From the NCBI RefSeq assembly GCF_009362785.1, contig NZ_WHNQ01000033.1, forward strand, positions 18,377-82,376: a DNA stretch of 64,000 nucleotides, given 5' to 3'. The notes under the pieces are model-generated. The model did not search any database. It worked only from the letters and a program-made list of their open reading frames with translations, and was not told the origin of the DNA. This stretch comes from Paraburkholderia atlantica (GTDB lineage Bacteria > Pseudomonadota > Gammaproteobacteria > Burkholderiales > Burkholderiaceae). The translations under genes and the position numbers were made by a program. Positions 24,357 through 32,925 of this stretch are shown here, piece by piece (positions within the stretch are counted from its first letter, which is position 1; every line of letters begins with the position of its first letter).

Positions 24357-25445
24357 TTAGAAGCGCGTTGCCAGACCCAGACCGATTGCCGTGACGTTGG
24401 CGTGGTTGCCAGTCGGGGCAGGGAGACCACCGGGCGGGTAGATCGTCTGGTGAGCGATGCCGCTGTTCCAGAGCTTCTTGAAGAAGCCGTACAGCATCGT
24501 CGCCTTCGAGAGTTGATACGTATAACCGATAGCAGCCGAGCGAATCGCCCAGTTACCCGTTTGCGGACCGGTTGTGCCGAGATAGGTAATGTTCTGGTCG
24601 CTCAGTCCGCCGTAAGAAGCGCGAATGGTGCCGAACGGGCTGGTCGGAATCGTGACACCGGCTTGCCAGCCCTTATCGGTACGGCCCGGATCGTTCAGAC
24701 GCACCTGGTACGAACCGTAGAGCGCTACAAAGCTGAGGTCGTATCTGACACCCAGCACGTGTTCGTACGTGTTGCGTGCAATGCTCGCTGACGGTTGCAG
24801 GCTGTGGCCGAAGCCGTAGCTCGTGAGCAACGGGCCGTTGGCGTAGGTGAGCGTCGCGAGTTGGTAGTGGGTCGCGTTCTGCAGACCTTGATTGTTGCCC
24901 CACGAATAGGCCGCCGTGCCGTTCAGACCATGCCACGTCGGCGACGAGTACTGGATCGTATTATCTTGGCGAGCCGGATCCTGCAGCATGTTGAAAATCC
25001 ATGGACGCGGTTCCTCGCCACCGATCGAGCCGAGCGGCGACGCTGCAGCCAGCAGCATCGGATCGAAGGTGCCGCCCCACTCGTAGCCGGCCGTTTGCAG
25101 GCGACCCGCAATGATCTGGCCGAAGTCGCGACTGTCGATGCCAACGTAGGCGCGACGACCGAACAAACGGCCACTCTGGCCGGACGTACCGTTGTTGATG
25201 TTGAAGCCGCTTTCGAGCACGGCGATGGCTGACAAACCGCCGCCAAGGTCTTCCTTCGCGCGAATGCCCCAACGGGACCCACCGGCGCCGCCGCTGTTCA
25301 TGCTGACGACGTGTTGGCCTTCGGAGTTTCCGAAGTAGCCGACGAACGCATCGGCAACGCCATACAGCGTCACGCTGGTCTGTGCCTGTGCCATCACAGG
25401 CGCGATTGCTGCCGCAACGGCGCAGCTAACGAGCAGTTTACGCAA
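24357..25445 (-). CDS. Gram-negative porin (Porin_4 family)
   Basis: This outer-membrane porin of 362 residues has a clean signal peptide (LLVSCAVAAAIAPVMAQAQ), first strand TSVTLYGVADAFVGY, GSRWGIRAKEDLGGGLSA and C-terminal TRF with final Phe. Start is TTG at 25445, preceded by GTAGGAGACACTGGAA. The gene is next to the catabolic cluster and its upstream region carries AGGGTATTCCCT, a near copy of the palindrome before the BNR gene, suggesting co-regulation and a role in uptake of the pathway substrate. That link is inference. Confidence 0.88.
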   Translation of the reverse strand: MRKLLVSCAVAAAIAPVMAQAQTSVTLYGVADAFVGYFGNSEGQHVVSMNSGGAGGSRWGIRAKEDLGGGLSAIAVLESGFNINNGTSGQSGRLFGRRAYVGIDSRDFGQIIAGRLQTAGYEWGGTFDPMLLAAASPLGSIGGEEPRPWIFNMLQDPARQDNTIQYSSPTWHGLNGTAAYSWGNNQGLQNATHYQLATLTYANGPLLTSYGFGHSLQPSASIARNTYEHVLGVRYDLSFVALYGSYQVRLNDPGRTDKGWQAGVTIPTSPFGTIRASYGGLSDQNITYLGTTGPQTGNWAIRSAAIGYTYQLSKATMLYGFFKKLWNSGIAHQTIYPPGGLPAPTGNHANVTAIGLGLATRF

Positions 25446-25586
25446 TTCCAGTGTCTCCTACATGTGGTGTTAATTCGTAGAGTGGCCGACGTTGCACACG
25501 AGCGAAGCGATGCACAACAGTGCGAATGCAAAAGAATATACTATGTTGAATATGGCTGATAGGGAATTTCAAAAATGTTGTGTTCG

Positions 25587-25598
25587 AGGGTATTCCCT
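25587..25598. promoter_or_regulatory. Palindrome AGGGTATTCCCT upstream of the porin, candidate operator
   Basis: Perfect 4-bp arms around TATT, about 140 bases upstream of the porin start; matches GGGGTATTCCCC at 9792. Confidence 0.35.
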
Positions 25599-25731
25599 AG
25601 ATGACATCTGATGCCCGTTCTTTTCCCTTGTGGTCATTGCTTGGGATTGCAAAGGAAAGAGCGATGGTGTGGATCGATTCTCCAAAATAAAATAAAACAC
25701 CATTGGTTAATCGACTTACCTGCTGCCACGC

Positions 25732-25880
25732 ATGGGAGCCATGGCGCGCAAATTGGACATGTCGAGGCAACCGCTGCGCAACTGGTTCAAGGCGTCTTAA
25801 GCCGGCGTTGTGAATGGCCGCGGGGCGAACATTTTTTCGGCGGAACAGAAGGCGCTCGCAGCCAGAGGCTTCCGGCGCGC
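25732..25880 (+). pseudogene. Fragment of an IS3-type transposase OrfA
   Basis: The frame from 25732 reads a helix-turn-helix like IS3-family OrfA (ARKLDMSRQPLRNWFKAS), is stopped by TAA at 25798, and continues in the same frame with AGVVNGRGANIFSAEQ, which matches the usual OrfA continuation (AGKL.G.G....TPEQ). No OrfB or terminal inverted repeats are visible. It is a decayed remnant of an insertion between catabolic and transport genes. Confidence 0.4.
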
Positions 25881-26151
25881 ATTCTATCGACAATTGCGGC
25901 GCGCCTCGATGCTGCGCGATCTATCGAACGCTTCGCTCTGGCGGTGGCCGTGTGCTCGAAATTCCTCCGCTGACCCGGGACAGGGCCGAACGATGCGCAA
26001 TTAGTGATCCGTTTGTCGGCCGCCTGCGGGACCATATTTCTCGTCCCTTGTCTGTGCATTACGCGAGAAGTGAATATGTTTCGATTTGCCTTTCGTTTGT
26101 CAAGACAGCGCCTATACTTTTAGCGATAACCCCGATAAGAAAGGCCTTGCC

Positions 26152-26415
26152 ATGAACCCCCTTCCGCGTATAGCGCTCGGCGTCCTTGCCGCGGCGTGCT
26201 GCTTCGCGCCGGTTGCGGCGCTGGCCCAACCGTACGATTCGACGGTGCCGCTCACACGAGCCAAAGTGCGCGCCGATCTGATCGAATGGCGGAAGGCGGG
26301 CTACGATCAGTCCGACGACTGGTTCGACTACCCCGGTAGCGCGATCCGCGCAGGCGCGATAGTCGCGCAATGGCGTGCGGCTGCCGGCACTCCAGCTGGC
26401 CAGATGCCCCAGTAG
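26152..26415 (+). CDS. DUF4148 domain-containing protein
   Basis: This exported protein of 87 residues has signal peptide MNPLPRIALGVLAAACCFAPVAALA, then the DUF4148 pattern LTRAKVRADLIEWRKAGYD near the start of the mature protein. DUF4148 proteins are short periplasmic proteins of unknown function very common in Burkholderiaceae. An upstream in-frame ATG at 26086 has no leader sequence. Stand-alone gene. Confidence 0.82.
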   Translation: MNPLPRIALGVLAAACCFAPVAALAQPYDSTVPLTRAKVRADLIEWRKAGYDQSDDWFDYPGSAIRAGAIVAQWRAAAGTPAGQMPQ

Positions 26416-26873
26416 TAACGTAACCGCAACACGCCAATCATCCGGCATCGGGCGCCGCAAGGGCCAATGCCGGTGGCGGATCGTGTTCGCTCACGAATTG
26501 AATATTCCTGTCTACCCTTCGGGGCGAGGACTGGGGCATTGCGGGCGGCCTAGGATGGCAAAGGCTTCCGCCACCATGCGGGGTTAAGTATCCCGGCCTA
26601 CGGGTTCCTCGTCTCTGACCGACTCAGTGCTGGCGCATCCGTCAGCGCCTAAACCCGCCTTGCCGCCGGCCCAGCGCCTTCGCTTCGCGCGGATTACATT
26701 CCGCGCGAAGGAATAGCACCTATCCGCCGACAACGGAAATAGGGAAACCCCGACGTTTACATACGACCTGTCGGCCTATACGATTCAGTAGGCTAAATTA
26801 AATACAAAAACGCCGGACCGAACCATCTCAAGCCGAAGCGTTTCACTCTTCACAATGCTTTCAAGGAGGCAGG
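26416..26873. other. Intergenic region with a perfect inverted repeat
   Basis: About 460 bases without a supported gene. It holds an 11-bp perfect inverted repeat (CTTCGCGCGGA at 26683-26693 and TCCGCGCGAAG at 26700-26710). No T-run follows, so it may be a weak terminator or a protein site. Confidence 0.4.
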
Positions 26874-27377
26874 ATGTCGAATAACCAAGGAGTTCTCTCC
26901 TCGGGGTGTATCGCCACACGCATCAACGTGTGGATGGACAGTATGACCGGACGCGTGGTCACGGCAATCGTGGGCTTCCTGTTCATCGCGCAGATCGCTT
27001 ACGGTCTGCATTCGGATCCGCGTTGGCACTGGCATGCAGGCACCGGAAAACTGCCGCATGACATCGTTCAGGAGTTCATGGACCTGGCGTATACGGAGGG
27101 CAAGGGCGCCGAGGCGTACAAAACTTACTTTTCGGAAAAGGCTGTCGATAACGCGCCGAACACGATCGATCATCAGGATGGCGAACCCATTCCCCACCAA
27201 GTGAAGAAGGTCATCGTCCAAGGCATGGACGTCGCGGTTTATCAGACCATCGGCGCCACCCGCGGCCAACCGGCGCAAGACGTCGTCGATGTCTATGAGA
27301 TCAGCGGATCTGGCTGGATCATTCGCCATGATCGCATTACGCAACAGAAGGCTGCGCCGGTGCAGGCTGCGAACTAA
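26874..27377 (+). CDS. Membrane-anchored NTF2/SnoaL-like protein
   Basis: This 167-residue protein has one N-terminal hydrophobic helix (VVTAIVGFLFIAQIAYGL, about residues 25-42) and a soluble part of about 120 residues. The soluble part resembles a SnoaL/NTF2 cone: FMDLAYTEGKGAEAYKTYFSEKAVDNAP, then VVDVYEISGSGWIIRHDRIT at the end. SnoaL-like folds act as isomerases, hydratases or ligand-binding domains. Shine-Dalgarno AAGGAGGCAGG. It is paired, 23 bases apart, with a DoxX-like gene. Exact role unknown. Confidence 0.65.
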   Translation: MSNNQGVLSSGCIATRINVWMDSMTGRVVTAIVGFLFIAQIAYGLHSDPRWHWHAGTGKLPHDIVQEFMDLAYTEGKGAEAYKTYFSEKAVDNAPNTIDHQDGEPIPHQVKKVIVQGMDVAVYQTIGATRGQPAQDVVDVYEISGSGWIIRHDRITQQKAAPVQAAN

Positions 27378-27400
27378 ACAGCAAAGGATGAAAGCACACT

Positions 27401-27922
27401 ATGGACAACGATGATCGCAAAACGATGCCGCAACTCATCGGCAAAGTCATCCTGACGTTCTGCCGGCTGTATCTCGGCGGCTGGATGGTCGTCAGCGGTA
27501 CCAGCTACTGGCGCACGGCTCTCGGCATGTCGCCGATCTTCCCGCAACCGTTCGGCACGCTACCCGCGTCGAATGAGCTGCTGGTCACGATGGTTCACAC
27601 GCAATTTTTCCATATCGTAAAGACGTGCGAAATTCTGGGTGGCCTCTCGCTCATTCTCGGTATCTTCGTCCCGGTTGGCCTGCTTATGCTTCTGCCGGTG
27701 TCGTTCGTCGTTTGGTACAACGCGATCATATTGAACCATCGCTTTGACAAGATGTTCACGCCGTACATGGGCGTCGGTTGCCTGTATATGAACCTGATCC
27801 TGATGGTTTGGTACATCAAGTATTACCTGCCGATGATGACGTTCAAAACGACGATCGGCCGCATCAGCGACTGGAAGAAGTTGCCCAGAATTTTCAAATC
27901 GGACACTGTTGATTTGATCTGA
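27401..27922 (+). CDS. DoxX-like integral membrane protein
   Basis: This 173-residue protein has four hydrophobic helices. The FCRLYLGGWMVVSGTSYWR, HIVKTCEILGGLSLILGIFVP and YMNLILMVWYIKYYLP segments share the spacing of the DoxX-like proteins at 22280 and 23107 but with low identity. It follows the NTF2-like gene in a two-gene unit and is ended by a strong terminator. No 60-residue partner follows. Probably a distant member of the same membrane family; function unknown. Confidence 0.65.
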   Translation: MDNDDRKTMPQLIGKVILTFCRLYLGGWMVVSGTSYWRTALGMSPIFPQPFGTLPASNELLVTMVHTQFFHIVKTCEILGGLSLILGIFVPVGLLMLLPVSFVVWYNAIILNHRFDKMFTPYMGVGCLYMNLILMVWYIKYYLPMMTFKTTIGRISDWKKLPRIFKSDTVDLI

Positions 27923-27947
27923 CTTCGGATGTGAAGTGAGGGATTTG

Positions 27948-27978
27948 GCTACGTTGCTTCGGTAACGTAGCTTTTTTT
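27948..27978 (+). terminator. Rho-independent terminator
   Basis: Perfect 8-bp stem GCTACGTT/AACGTAGC followed by seven T. Confidence 0.88.
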
Positions 27979-28008
27979 GTTTAAGTATTTGGCGATATTT
28001 CCGAAAAC

Positions 28009-29070
28009 ATGACGAAAAGATTTTCAAGTCTTAAATCGGGTTGGTCATTGAGCCGGGTTTGTAGCGATATCAGGGGTGCGGTATTTGGCATGCTGTTGAT
28101 CGTGCAGCCGTTGGTGGGGCATGGGCAGCCCGTTCAAACGCTCACGATCGTAGAGTATCGATCGCATATGTCGCCGGACCAGCCGACAATGCGCGGCATG
28201 GCCAGGTTCGCAGATATCGTGAACCGGGACTCGCACGGTCGTCTGGTGGTGAGCGTGAGCGCGGATACAGTTCCGGGTTCGCCGGGTGAGCAGATCAAGA
28301 CATTGCAGGCAGGAGGCCCAGGCGCGCCGGATTTGATGCTGCTGGTGACGCCTGCACTGCGTCATCTCGAATCCGAATTCGAAATCATGGATCTGCCGTT
28401 TGTTGTCCGCGGCGAACGTCAGGCACACGCGCTGCTCGATGGTCCGTTCGGACGAGCTCTGTTGTCGCGCCTCGAGGGTCACGGCCTGACGGGTCTCGCC
28501 TGGTGGGAGAACGGCTTCCGACAGATCACGACGTCGGGCCAGCCGTTCCGGCACGCGCTGGACCTGGCGAACCGGCCGGTTCGTGTGATCCCGGAACCCG
28601 CGTTTGTGGAGACGTTTAAAGTCTTGGGCGCTGACGTCGTCGGACTCCCGTATGCCGAACTATACGGAGCGTTAAAGAGTGGACGTATCGTTGCAGAAGA
28701 TAACTTCTATTCACAAATCCTTGCCGGCCACCTTTATGATGTTCAATCGGCCGTCTCGGTCACGAATCACTCATACAGCGCAATTGCAGTGGTTGCCAAT
28801 TCGGCGGTCTGGCAGAAGTTGACGGTTCAGGATCGAAGCGTTTTACAACACGCTGCGCTAGAAGCTGGGCGCTTTGAGCGCGACCTTATTCGAGAACAGG
28901 TGAAAACCAATCGTGCTGAGCTCGAGCGTCACGGAATGACGGTTTATACCTTCACCACCGACGAGATTGCAAAACTGGTCAGCCTGACGGAGCCCGTCAG
29001 ACAGCAATTCTTCCTCAACTACGATCCCACGATTGTCGACATCTATCGACGTGAAATCGCAAAGCGCTAG
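28009..29070 (+). CDS. TRAP transporter substrate-binding protein (DctP family)
   Basis: This is a periplasmic receptor of 353 residues. After an N-terminal hydrophobic leader (about residues 22-42) it has the DctP features MRGMARFADIVNRDSHGRLVV, the FEIMDLPFVVR segment, AWWENGFRQITTS (the conserved substrate-binding region with Arg) and AELYGALKSGRIVAEDN. No DctQ or DctM membrane genes lie nearby; instead an MFS gene starts 8 bases after its stop. It would bind a carboxylate, possibly aromatic. The cognate transporter must be elsewhere, or the protein has another partner. Confidence 0.87.
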   Translation: MTKRFSSLKSGWSLSRVCSDIRGAVFGMLLIVQPLVGHGQPVQTLTIVEYRSHMSPDQPTMRGMARFADIVNRDSHGRLVVSVSADTVPGSPGEQIKTLQAGGPGAPDLMLLVTPALRHLESEFEIMDLPFVVRGERQAHALLDGPFGRALLSRLEGHGLTGLAWWENGFRQITTSGQPFRHALDLANRPVRVIPEPAFVETFKVLGADVVGLPYAELYGALKSGRIVAEDNFYSQILAGHLYDVQSAVSVTNHSYSAIAVVANSAVWQKLTVQDRSVLQHAALEAGRFERDLIREQVKTNRAELERHGMTVYTFTTDEIAKLVSLTEPVRQQFFLNYDPTIVDIYRREIAKR

Positions 29071-29078
29071 CCAATCCG

Positions 29079-30521
29079 GTGATTGAGAAAAACTTAACTG
29101 TCGGGGAAGTGCGAGACCGCACTTCGGAGTCTCGATCTGCATCCAGGCGTACGCGACTGATTCCGATGATCGTCGCGGTGCCGATGTTCTTGCAGAGTCT
29201 CGATACCTCGATATTGGGCACGGCTCTCCAGTCGATTGCAACTTCCCTGGATGTCGAGATACTTCATCTGAACTTCGCGATTACCGCGTATCTGTTGAGC
29301 CTCGCACTATTCCTGCCGGCAAGCGGGTGGCTCACCGACAGGTTCGGAACGCGGCGCGTTTTCTGTTCGGCAGTTGCCATCTTCTCGCTGGCATCCGCGC
29401 TATGCGGCGTGGCCACTTCGATCACTCAAATCGTTCTATTCCGGGTCTTGCAAGGTCTGGGCGGCGCCATGATGGTGCCGGTAGGGCGGCTGATTCTGCT
29501 GCGAAGTATTCCGGCAGCGCAGCTGGTGGCCGCGATGGTTTGGTTTACCGTTCCAGGTACCATTGGGCGTGTGATTGGGCCGCTTCTCGGAGGACTGATC
29601 GTCACGATGGGATCCTGGCGATGGATCTTTCTGCTCAACATTCCATTCGGTGTGTTGGGCATCCTGCTGTCGTTAAAGTTTGTGCCGGATTCGCGCCCGG
29701 AGAAATCTGAGCGGTTCGACATGACGGGATTCATCCTGATGGCGATAGGGCTTTCCGGCATCGTGTGTGGTCTGGAAACCGTCGGTCGTAATTTCGTCCC
29801 AGTGAACGTAACGATCGGAATCACGGTCATTGGAGTGCTGGCAATGATCGCATACGGACTTTATAGCCGTGGACGTCTCGATGTCATTATCCCTCTCAAG
29901 ATTTTTGGATATAAAGCTTTTAGCATCACGACGATTGGCGGCATGCCACTGAGACTCGCGGTGGGCTCGGCTCCAATCTTTGTACCGCTGCTCTTGCAGG
30001 TCGGTTTGGGATTAACGCCCGTTCAATCTGGCTTGATGAGCGCCTGGCTCTCTGTCGGCGCATTCGGTGTACGTCCCATCATGGATCGTGCAATCAGGAA
30101 GTTCGGATTCAGGCCGATCATGATGCTGGGCGCCGCGATGACCGGCGCGACATTCGCTTGCTATGGATTGTTCAGACCAACCACGTCGATTGGTCTTATG
30201 TGCTTCGTGCTTTTCGTTGCGGGTATCGTTAACTCTCTGGCGATGATAACCATGAATACGGTCGGCTATTCTGGCATTCCCAAGACCCTGATGAGTAAGG
30301 CCACGGCACTTTCGACGATGATGCAGCAAACGTCGATCAGCTTTGGTGTCGCAGTCTGCGCGTCATGCCTGACGATCACAGCGCAGGTTCATGGGCACGG
30401 CGCAGATCATCTGGTAATCGATGACTTCCCGATGACTTTTTTCGTCGTCGGGACCTTTACGCTGCTGTCTGTCGTGGCATTCGCCGGTCTTCCCAAGGAG
30501 GAAGGCCAGGAGCTGCGATAG
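29079..30521 (+). CDS. MFS transporter, DHA2 (EmrB/QacA) family
   Basis: This 480-residue inner-membrane transporter has about 13-14 helices. Helix 1 carries LDTSILGTALQSIA (motif D1 of the DHA2 family), the 2-3 loop has GWLTDRFGTRRVF, and helix 5 has IGPLLGGLIV (motif C of exporters). Start GTG 29079 lies 8 bases behind the TRAP receptor gene, implying one mRNA. DHA2 carriers are proton-driven efflux pumps for drugs or aromatics, so export of a toxic intermediate is plausible. Substrate unknown. Confidence 0.85.
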   Translation: MIEKNLTVGEVRDRTSESRSASRRTRLIPMIVAVPMFLQSLDTSILGTALQSIATSLDVEILHLNFAITAYLLSLALFLPASGWLTDRFGTRRVFCSAVAIFSLASALCGVATSITQIVLFRVLQGLGGAMMVPVGRLILLRSIPAAQLVAAMVWFTVPGTIGRVIGPLLGGLIVTMGSWRWIFLLNIPFGVLGILLSLKFVPDSRPEKSERFDMTGFILMAIGLSGIVCGLETVGRNFVPVNVTIGITVIGVLAMIAYGLYSRGRLDVIIPLKIFGYKAFSITTIGGMPLRLAVGSAPIFVPLLLQVGLGLTPVQSGLMSAWLSVGAFGVRPIMDRAIRKFGFRPIMMLGAAMTGATFACYGLFRPTTSIGLMCFVLFVAGIVNSLAMITMNTVGYSGIPKTLMSKATALSTMMQQTSISFGVAVCASCLTITAQVHGHGADHLVIDDFPMTFFVVGTFTLLSVVAFAGLPKEEGQELR

Positions 30522-31048
30522 ATAAAACGGAAAGTAACGTTGTAGCGAGTGAATCTGAGCCGCCGTTGCACTAACTTGCCCGTCGATCATGGCATTCGCT
30601 CGACTGGCTAAATTGCGATAAACGATATGAGCTATTCCTTTAAGTCCCACGCAAACACACATCCGGGCCCAAGTGACTACGGTCGAGACCTGGCGGATCA
30701 CTTCGGTGCTTTCGATGCAGAATTTTACGACCGGCGCGTGGCCGATCAAGCAGCCGAACTGCAGGAGATGCCGCGAGATGAAGCGCAGCAGAGTCAGCGA
30801 GGGAGTAAAGTTCGAATTTGACGTCGAATAGAGCGCCACGCAGGCTGCATGACCACGACGGCGTCGACATTCCACGAGCGTAGTTGCGAGTACCGTGAGA
30901 AGGGCGGCCTTACCGAATTCGAGAATGAGCATCATACCGGTGGGCGTGCGATCAATAAAATAAAATCACACCTTAGATCGCAAAGCTAACGCGTAACTGC
31001 TGGCTGCGGTACCCTCAAGCTGCCACAAGCGATTGATGAGCGACAGAA
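30522..31048. other. Intergenic region without a supported gene
   Basis: About 530 bases between MFS and Bug-receptor genes. Open frames on both strands (e.g. minus 30363-30935) cross the MFS gene end, lack a family and lack a Shine-Dalgarno. I see no function. Confidence 0.4.
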
Positions 31049-31083
31049 GAAAAAAACTCGATGCCTTTTCAGAACATCGAGTT
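31049..31083 (-). terminator. Rho-independent terminator of the Bug receptor gene
   Basis: 9-bp stem AACTCGATG/CATCGAGTT with minus-strand T-run (A-run 31049-31056). Confidence 0.82.
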
Positions 31084-31111
31084 CCTGTCGTTACCGACGC
31101 AACGAACAACG

Positions 31112-32086
31112 TTACTTTGCGGGCTGGCTCAGCTTGTCGTGGTCAGTGGCGATAATCTTCGCATAGTCAGCGGATGCGAGATAGGCAGCCTGTTGACCGT
31201 TGACGTTCAGCGCTTTCTGGACGTTCGGGTCCTGCACTGCGGTCTTCACAGCATCCGCGATCTTATCGCGGACCGGCGCCGGCAGATCCTTCGGCGCCAA
31301 CACGCCCGTGTGCGACGCGAAATCGAAGCCTGGGAACATTTCGCCGAGTGCGGGAACGTTCTGAATCTCGGGAATACGGCGCGAGCCCAGGACCGCTAAC
31401 GCACGCATCTTGCCGGCCTTGATCTGTGGCACCGCCATTTCGTACGGAATCTCAATCATTTGCACCTTGCCGCTCAAGAGCGCCTGAGTCTGTTCAGCGT
31501 CGCTCTTGTAGGCGGTATGAATCAATTTGACGCCCGCACGCTTCTGGAACGCCACCATCGCCAGGTATTCACGCGACGTGGTGCCTGTCGATCCAAACAT
31601 ATAGCAGTTCGGATTGTCCTTCAGACGGCTGATCAGATCGGCGTAGTCCTTGATGTCGGTGCCGCTCAAACCGGCGCCGTTGCCGGCTACCAAAACGAGG
31701 CCCGCGTGACCGGTGACTTGTGCCACGGGAGTCAAATCCTGGCGGGCGGCGTCCACCTGGTCGGTATCGCCGACGAGAAGCGTCAGCCCGTCAGCCGGCG
31801 CTGCTTTTGCAGCCGACACCGCAGCTGCATCCACCTGGTTTTCGACGACGACGTCGGTACCCAGCGCCTTGCTCAATGCCGGCGCCAGTGCGCGGGCAAC
31901 CATGTCCGAATTCTGGTTCGGCCCGGCGGCGATCAGCTTGACCGGGGCCGACTTCACCGATGCTTTGGCGACCGAGGCCTTGGCGGGTGCCGTCTGTGCC
32001 GCGAACCCACGACTCGACATCGTGATACCGGCGACTGTGGCGAAAGCGAGTGCCGCACCAACGAAGATTTTTCGATTCGTGTTCAA
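31112..32086 (-). CDS. Tripartite tricarboxylate transporter receptor (Bug/TctC family)
   Basis: This periplasmic binding protein of 324 residues has signal peptide KIFVGAALAFATVAGITMSSRGFAA, then an Ala/Lys-rich linker, VKLIAAGPNQNSDMVARALAPALSKALGTDVVVEN, and GSTGTTSREYLAMVAFQKRAGVKLIHTAYK, the Bug-family core. TTG at 32086 is chosen because AAAGGAGACGCTAC precedes it; the frame extends to 32143 without a leader. Bug receptors bind carboxylates; most, as here, lack neighbouring TctAB genes. The N-terminal GGxxD-type motif common in Bug proteins is altered (GPNQNSD). Confidence 0.85.
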   Translation of the reverse strand: MNTNRKIFVGAALAFATVAGITMSSRGFAAQTAPAKASVAKASVKSAPVKLIAAGPNQNSDMVARALAPALSKALGTDVVVENQVDAAAVSAAKAAPADGLTLLVGDTDQVDAARQDLTPVAQVTGHAGLVLVAGNGAGLSGTDIKDYADLISRLKDNPNCYMFGSTGTTSREYLAMVAFQKRAGVKLIHTAYKSDAEQTQALLSGKVQMIEIPYEMAVPQIKAGKMRALAVLGSRRIPEIQNVPALGEMFPGFDFASHTGVLAPKDLPAPVRDKIADAVKTAVQDPNVQKALNVNGQQAAYLASADYAKIIATDHDKLSQPAK

Positions 32087-32143
32087 GTAGCGTCTCCTTT
32101 GTGCTGGGTTAAAAAGATGCGATGGTCGCGATTTTGTATGCAA

Positions 32144-32910
32144 AAAAGACTACCATTGTACTAGGGCAAACGCGTACCAGCACGAGAAGAACTTGGCCGC
32201 CGCGCTGCGGTCGCCGGTCTTGCGAATTGATAACGCTCGACTCAATAGAGGCGCTCTGATAAGCCCAGGGTTTTTACCGGAGCATGGTTCGTTGACATTG
32301 TAGGCTGTCGTAAATACTATTTTGACTGATGATAACGAATTCTAATCACGACGCGATGGTACCGGGGTGTAGTGCGAATCCGGTTGTGGTTTGTCGCGCA
32401 GCTCGAATTTGGTGGGGTATTGCTAGCGCGGCCCGCGCCAAGATTTGAGCGGCCCGGCAGTTCACCGCAAATGTATCGCAGTGAGGCAGCGCCCGATCTG
32501 ACCAATCGATTCGCCGGCCCGATACCGCTGGAGGAGAAGTTCGCGAAGGGCGGCTGGCAAGGTGGGCGAGACCGGGCTGCCAGTCTTTCGCCAACGCCTT
32601 CGCAACGTTTGAATGCCAGATAGGGCAAGTCATCGAAGCCGGCATGAACACAGCAGCTTGATCGCCAACGTAGTGGGCTCGGTCGTCCGCCAGGCCGAGA
32701 TCGGCTTCCTTCTCGATTCGGCCGGTGCCTCCGGACGACTGGCGCCAGCCACGGCTCGCACGATTCACGAGTTGCTTCGGGTGTCCAACAGGGATCCCGA
32801 CGCCCGCATCGGATGCTGCACGACTTCAGGAGGACAACCGACCAGCGAAACAAATTCAGGTAGTCGTGTTTTCAAACTCACCAGCAGTCAGGTTCAGAGA
32901 TCACATATAA
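32144..32910. other. Intergenic region without a supported gene
   Basis: About 770 bases between the Bug receptor and the third porin. Several open frames of 100-180 codons overlap on both strands but none has a recognisable family, leader or Shine-Dalgarno. The region may contain decayed coding sequence; I could not identify it. Confidence 0.35.
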
Positions 32911-32925
32911 CAATCAGGAGAATGT

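Noticed and set aside
30363..30935. Minus-strand 190-codon frame with hydrophobic start
   Set aside because: Overlaps the 3' end of the MFS gene antisense, no Shine-Dalgarno and no recognisable domain.
32317..32853. Overlapping minus-strand frames in the gap before the third porin
   Set aside because: No family, no start signals; may be decayed sequence but cannot be supported as a gene.
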